DNA of 10,767 nucleotides from Lachnospiraceae bacterium. GTDB taxonomy: Bacteria; Bacillota; Clostridia; Lachnospirales; Lachnospiraceae. The notes under the pieces were generated by a model. That model made no database searches and was not told where the DNA came from. It saw only the letters and a list, made by a program, of their open reading frames with translations. Of this stretch, positions 8,322 through 10,767 are shown piece after piece. The DNA is taken from the NCBI GenBank assembly GCA_014804565.1, contig JAAUZN010000045.1:1-10767 (forward strand). The letters are read 5' to 3'. Within the stretch, counting starts at the first letter, position 1. Each line of letters opens with the position of its first letter. The position numbers and the translations under genes are program-made.

Positions 8322-10283
8322 TCAGAACGCAGAATGAAACGTAATGGTGTACTCGATTTCGTGGGGCTTACTCATCGCCACTGTATCTCCGATGACAGTC
8401 AACGGCTCGTCAAACCGCTGAACCGGAATTTCAAATACAGAATCCCCTTCGGTATTTACCGGCAGATATTTATTACCGTCCACGATCATATAATCATAAT
8501 TCGGGCTGTTCCACTGCATTGTCGCCGCCGCCTTGCCATCTTTCACAGTGACCGATACGGGGGAAATGATCTGCGCTTTTCCGCTTCCCCCTGTAAAAGT
8601 GATATCTATGCTGTAAGTTCCATCCTCAGGCGCATCTGCGCTTTTCGCCTGAGCGCTGTCCCCCGACGGCACCGGGTTTGACACACTAACCTTATGGTCA
8701 TACCATTTCCCTTTGGTACCGATCAGTGCCAGATCGAACTCTGTATCAAGCGACGGCACCGGCACATCAAATCCATAGACCTCCTCCTTCATTCCATCAC
8801 TGTAAGTAACCATATCCTCTGTCGGCATAAGGAGTTTCGCTCCCTCTTTTTCCGCATCTCTGGCAAGCCCCGGATAAAGATTCACGATCTTCTTAGACCC
8901 AAGAGAAATATGGATTGTCATTTCCCCATTCTCCACTGTCAGTGTTCCCTTGCCGTCACAGGCTTCACTGACACGAAACATACTGCTGTCCGTCTTAAAC
9001 TCCGCCGTGTATATTCCGTCAGGCAGCGTTGCTGCTGCCTGATCCAATACCTCACCTGTGTGCTGTACATAAATCTCCTGAATGCCGGGGATAGAACCCA
9101 GGCCGGAAATCTGCACGTCCACGCTTTCAAACTTACCGGAATCCTGAAATATGCTGAGCCAGGAATCCTCATCGTCACCAGCCATGTCATTGTTGGCATG
9201 ATCGCCCGCGACTACCATGAAGGGGCGGAGAACCACCTTTGTGTAGCCTGCCTCCGCAACTGCCTCCAAAACTGCCTCACAGGCTGTTTCCTCCGGGTCT
9301 CCCTCCACCGTACCGATAAATACATTGTCATAGCCCAGCTTTTCCATCTGAGTCTGCATCTGGCTGTAAGAAACCTTTGCCGTGTGATAAGTGCCGTGTC
9401 CCAAAAATACGAAGGCAGCACCGTCCTCTTTTGCCGCATCCAACGTGTCATATCCCGCGTCCTTTACCGCTTCGCTGGTAATCTCTTTCGCCACCGCTTC
9501 CTTGTCTGCATTGATCACTGTTGCATCTGTGCCAACTTCCCCGAGAAGCGGCTCCGCGATCTTTACGGTCTCAAACTGATCCTGACAGGCTTCCACTGCC
9601 TCCATCAACTCGTCATACTCCGCGCCGTGCATCAGATGGGTGGGCTGAATCACCAGATTCTTCACGCCGTTTGCCACAGCACGCTCCAACGCCTGATCCA
9701 TATTGTCAATAAACTCACCGTCACGGGCCTGCACATGATTGATGATGATCTGCGCCGTAAAAGCTCTTCTCACAGACCAGTCCGGGTTTGCCGCCTGGAT
9801 GGCATCCTCTATTCCCTTAATATCCGCAACGCGGCTATCGTTGAATGATGTACCGAAGCTGACTACCAGAATCTCATTCTCCCCGATGTCATCCTGATTT
9901 CTTGGATCATCCTTAGAAGCATCGCCGGTGTCCCTGCCAAAATAATCCGGGTCGGCCTCCTCCCCTTCCACCAGCTCTTTCTGTGCCTCCGTCAAAGCAT
10001 CCCATGCCGCTTTTGCCTGAGAACACTGTTCATCAGTGGCATCCGTTCTCTCCTGCACATAAATGGCATCGATCAATGCCGCCACTTCATCTGCTGCCTC
10101 CTGGTCAGATTTTTCTGACTCCGCCGCTTCCGGCTGTCCTGATTCGGCATCCGCCTCCGGCTGTACCGCACTTTCCTGTGGCTGTGCCACTGCTGCCTCC
10201 GGTTCCCCGCCGTTCCCGCAGCCTGTCAAACACAATACTGTCATCAATGCCGCCATCCATACTGCTGCCAATCGTTTCTTCAT
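8322..10283 (-). CDS. cbiK: Extracytoplasmic lipoprotein cobaltochelatase (CbiK family) with C-terminal tandem beta domains
   Basis: A 653-residue lipoprotein. Signal peptide with lipobox LTGC (Cys22 lipidated), then an acidic Ala/Glu/Pro linker (23-63), a helical segment at about 64-107 (EVAALIDAIY ... AKAAWDALTEAQKELVEG) like the small three-helix repeats of clostridial surface proteins, and the chelatase domain at about 136-415. That domain shows ILVVSFGTSFNDSR (138-151), QPTHLMHGAEYD (213-224), GHGTYHTA (295-302), IGTVEGDP (323-330) and VVAGDHANNDMAGD (357-370). His296, Glu327 and His362 match the metal-binding triad of CbiK, which inserts cobalt into sirohydrochlorin. Two divergent beta-rich repeats follow (about 421-535 and 552-653), each beginning DG-x-Y. 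Classical CbiK is only about 260 residues. The frame is open to an ATG at 10388, but that codon sits against a terminator with no ribosome binding site. The ATG at 10283 has AAGGAGG and begins the signal peptide. Cobalt specificity is inferred from operon and riboswitch. Confidence 0.92.
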   Translation of the reverse strand: MKKRLAAVWMAALMTVLCLTGCGNGGEPEAAVAQPQESAVQPEADAESGQPEAAESEKSDQEAADEVAALIDAIYVQERTDATDEQCSQAKAAWDALTEAQKELVEGEEADPDYFGRDTGDASKDDPRNQDDIGENEILVVSFGTSFNDSRVADIKGIEDAIQAANPDWSVRRAFTAQIIINHVQARDGEFIDNMDQALERAVANGVKNLVIQPTHLMHGAEYDELMEAVEACQDQFETVKIAEPLLGEVGTDATVINADKEAVAKEITSEAVKDAGYDTLDAAKEDGAAFVFLGHGTYHTAKVSYSQMQTQMEKLGYDNVFIGTVEGDPEETACEAVLEAVAEAGYTKVVLRPFMVVAGDHANNDMAGDDEDSWLSIFQDSGKFESVDVQISGLGSIPGIQEIYVQHTGEVLDQAAATLPDGIYTAEFKTDSSMFRVSEACDGKGTLTVENGEMTIHISLGSKKIVNLYPGLARDAEKEGAKLLMPTEDMVTYSDGMKEEVYGFDVPVPSLDTEFDLALIGTKGKWYDHKVSVSNPVPSGDSAQAKSADAPEDGTYSIDITFTGGSGKAQIISPVSVTVKDGKAAATMQWNSPNYDYMIVDGNKYLPVNTEGDSVFEIPVQRFDEPLTVIGDTVAMSKPHEIEYTITFHSAF

Positions 10284-10399
10284 GTCTCCTCCTTCCGGCC
10301 CGCGTATCTGCCAGCCTGTAAATTTGGTTAAATATGTACTGTAAGAAACGATTTTTGGGTGCACGAAAAACAGGCATAGCTTTGCCATTCTTGTGCATT
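10284..10399 (-). other. Leader between terminator and chelatase gene
   Basis: This 116-nt untranslated stretch follows the terminator. It holds complementary arms TGCAC and GTGCA (about 30 nt apart) and the ribosome binding site at its end. No separate gene is supported here: the in-frame extension of the chelatase into this region (MAKLCLFFVHPK...) has no ribosome binding site and no signal-peptide logic. Confidence 0.5.
10286..10294 (-). promoter_or_regulatory. Ribosome binding site of the chelatase gene
   Basis: AAGGAGGAG reads toward the ATG at 10283 with a 2-4 nt spacer. This near-perfect anti-16S match decides the start and places the lipoprotein signal peptide at the true N-terminus. 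Confidence 0.85.
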
Positions 10400-10449
10400 A
10401 AAAAAATCCTCCACCATCGTAAGTCTGCTCTCTACAACGGCAAAGGATT
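10400..10449 (-). terminator. Intrinsic terminator in the riboswitch leader
   Basis: The minus-strand RNA can form a 16-bp stem without mismatch if G-U pairs are counted: arm 10434-10449 pairs with arm 10405-10420, enclosing a 13-nt loop (10421-10433), and runs straight into a U tract (seven T at 10400-10406, two of them in the stem). It lies between the cobalamin aptamer and the first gene, so it is the expected expression platform: read-through when cobalamin is low, termination when it is bound. Pairing was worked out by eye; stability was not computed. Confidence 0.85.
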
Positions 10450-10552
10450 GCTACACAAAACAAACCTGCAGAATATCTCCCCTGAACGGAAGCCTTCTGT
10501 AAGTTTACACGTACAACCAGTTACTCGTGGTCTGAAACAAACGTTTCTGTAC

Positions 10553-10732
10553 AACATGCAGGCAGGTTTCCCGGCTTAAAGATCATCGCATCGGCCGCCT
10601 TCCCGGTTTCCCAGTGACATAATGGCTCCTGCTCCCTAATTACGGTGACGAGTTCGTACAGGACTTTCACCTGTTTCCCTTTTCACCAAAACCAGCGCTG
10701 GTTCTTACGCGCTGTTTTGACACCTGTATGTT
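10553..10732 (-). ncRNA. Cobalamin riboswitch aptamer
   Basis: Minus-strand leader RNA with the conserved cobalamin-aptamer elements in order: GGGAAACAGGTGAAAGTCC at 10661-10679 (consensus GGGAA..GGTG.AA.TCC), a GGGAGCAGGAGCC stretch, the B12 box as GTCACTG at 10612-10618 (GCCACTG is the commoner form), and the closing element AGCCGGGAAACCTGCC near 10562-10577. A P1 helix can be drawn between AACATACAGG (10723-10732) and CCTGCATGTT (10553-10562), with nine of ten positions paired. It sits just after a promoter element and about 100 nt before an intrinsic terminator, upstream of a B12 operon. The exact limits are hand-drawn. Confidence 0.95.
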
Positions 10733-10751
10733 ACATATTTAATTGTCTCAA

Positions 10752-10757
10752 AGTATA
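10752..10757 (-). promoter_or_regulatory. Extended -10 promoter element of the operon
   Basis: TATACT preceded by TG and one base (TGATATACT) forms an extended -10 for a housekeeping sigma factor, about 20 nt upstream of the riboswitch P1 helix, so transcription would start near 10745. The matching -35 would fall beyond the right edge of the window and cannot be checked. Confidence 0.6.
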
Positions 10758-10767
10758 TCATATTTTG

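Noticed and set aside
8694..9848. Long open frame of 384 codons on the plus strand
   Set aside because: It lies wholly antisense to the chelatase gene, whose family motifs are unmistakable. The translation shows no recognisable domain and has no credible ribosome binding site. It is a shadow of biased codon use.
10360..10385. Small hairpin GGCA...TGCC followed by a T run, as a second terminator
   Set aside because: The stem is only about 4 bp with a short, interrupted T run. The 16-bp terminator just upstream explains the regulation better.
10284..10388. Longer chelatase start at 10388
   Set aside because: The ATG abuts the terminator U tract and has no ribosome binding site, and the extension would bury the lipoprotein signal peptide 35 residues inside the protein.
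10498..10509. Palindrome TGTAAACTTACA as an operator site
   Set aside because: It is short and AT-rich, lies within the transcribed leader, and no regulator or second copy supports it. It is likely chance or part of leader folding.
1..10767. CRISPR arrays, insertion sequences, tRNA genes or prophage signs
   Set aside because: None was seen. The window is a continuous biosynthetic operon with no repeat arrays, transposase motifs or tRNA-like folds found by eye.

Overview
This window is one long minus-strand operon for cobalamin (vitamin B12) biosynthesis and tetrapyrrole or metal uptake. Every supported gene reads right to left. The gene families point to an anaerobic Clostridia-type Firmicute, probably close to Lachnospiraceae: lipoproteins with an acidic, Ala/Glu/Pro-rich linker after the lipobox, strong AAGGAGG-type ribosome binding sites, an anaerobic-type CbiK cobaltochelatase, and no oxygen-dependent Cob enzymes. 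The taxonomic call is inference; no rRNA or marker gene is present.

Layout in transcription order. At 10752-10757 there is an extended -10 promoter element. It is followed by a cobalamin riboswitch aptamer (about 10553-10732), a leader, and a strong intrinsic terminator (10400-10449). Next come a lipoprotein cobaltochelatase of the CbiK family with extra C-terminal beta domains (8322-10283), then a substrate-binding lipoprotein (7102-8307), a FecCD/BtuC-type permease (6055-7068) and an ATPase (5270-6058), which together form a complete ABC importer. The late B12 enzymes follow: cobyric acid synthase CobQ/CbiP, CobT, CobU, CobS, a short CobU paralogue, a CobC-type phosphatase, and the first 82 codons of CbiB at the left edge. 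Junctions are tight (ATGA overlaps, 26-28 nt overlaps, or gaps under 50 nt), and no terminator was seen between genes.

How the genes fit together. CbiK inserts cobalt into sirohydrochlorin, CobQ amidates the corrin side chains, and CbiB attaches the aminopropanol arm. CobU activates adenosylcobinamide to the GDP form. CobT activates the lower-ligand base as alpha-ribazole phosphate, CobS joins the two halves, and CobC removes a phosphate. The ABC importer probably brings in a corrinoid, another tetrapyrrole or a metal complex; the sequence does not decide which. The riboswitch would shut the whole operon down when cobalamin is plentiful.

The most unusual element is the first gene. The chelatase carries a lipoprotein signal peptide, so it should act outside the membrane, and it continues into two divergent beta-rich repeats resembling surface tetrapyrrole or iron-binding modules. 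The second point is a pair of CobU homologues in one operon: the short one lacks the guanylylated histidine region but keeps the canonical C-terminal motif that the longer one has lost.
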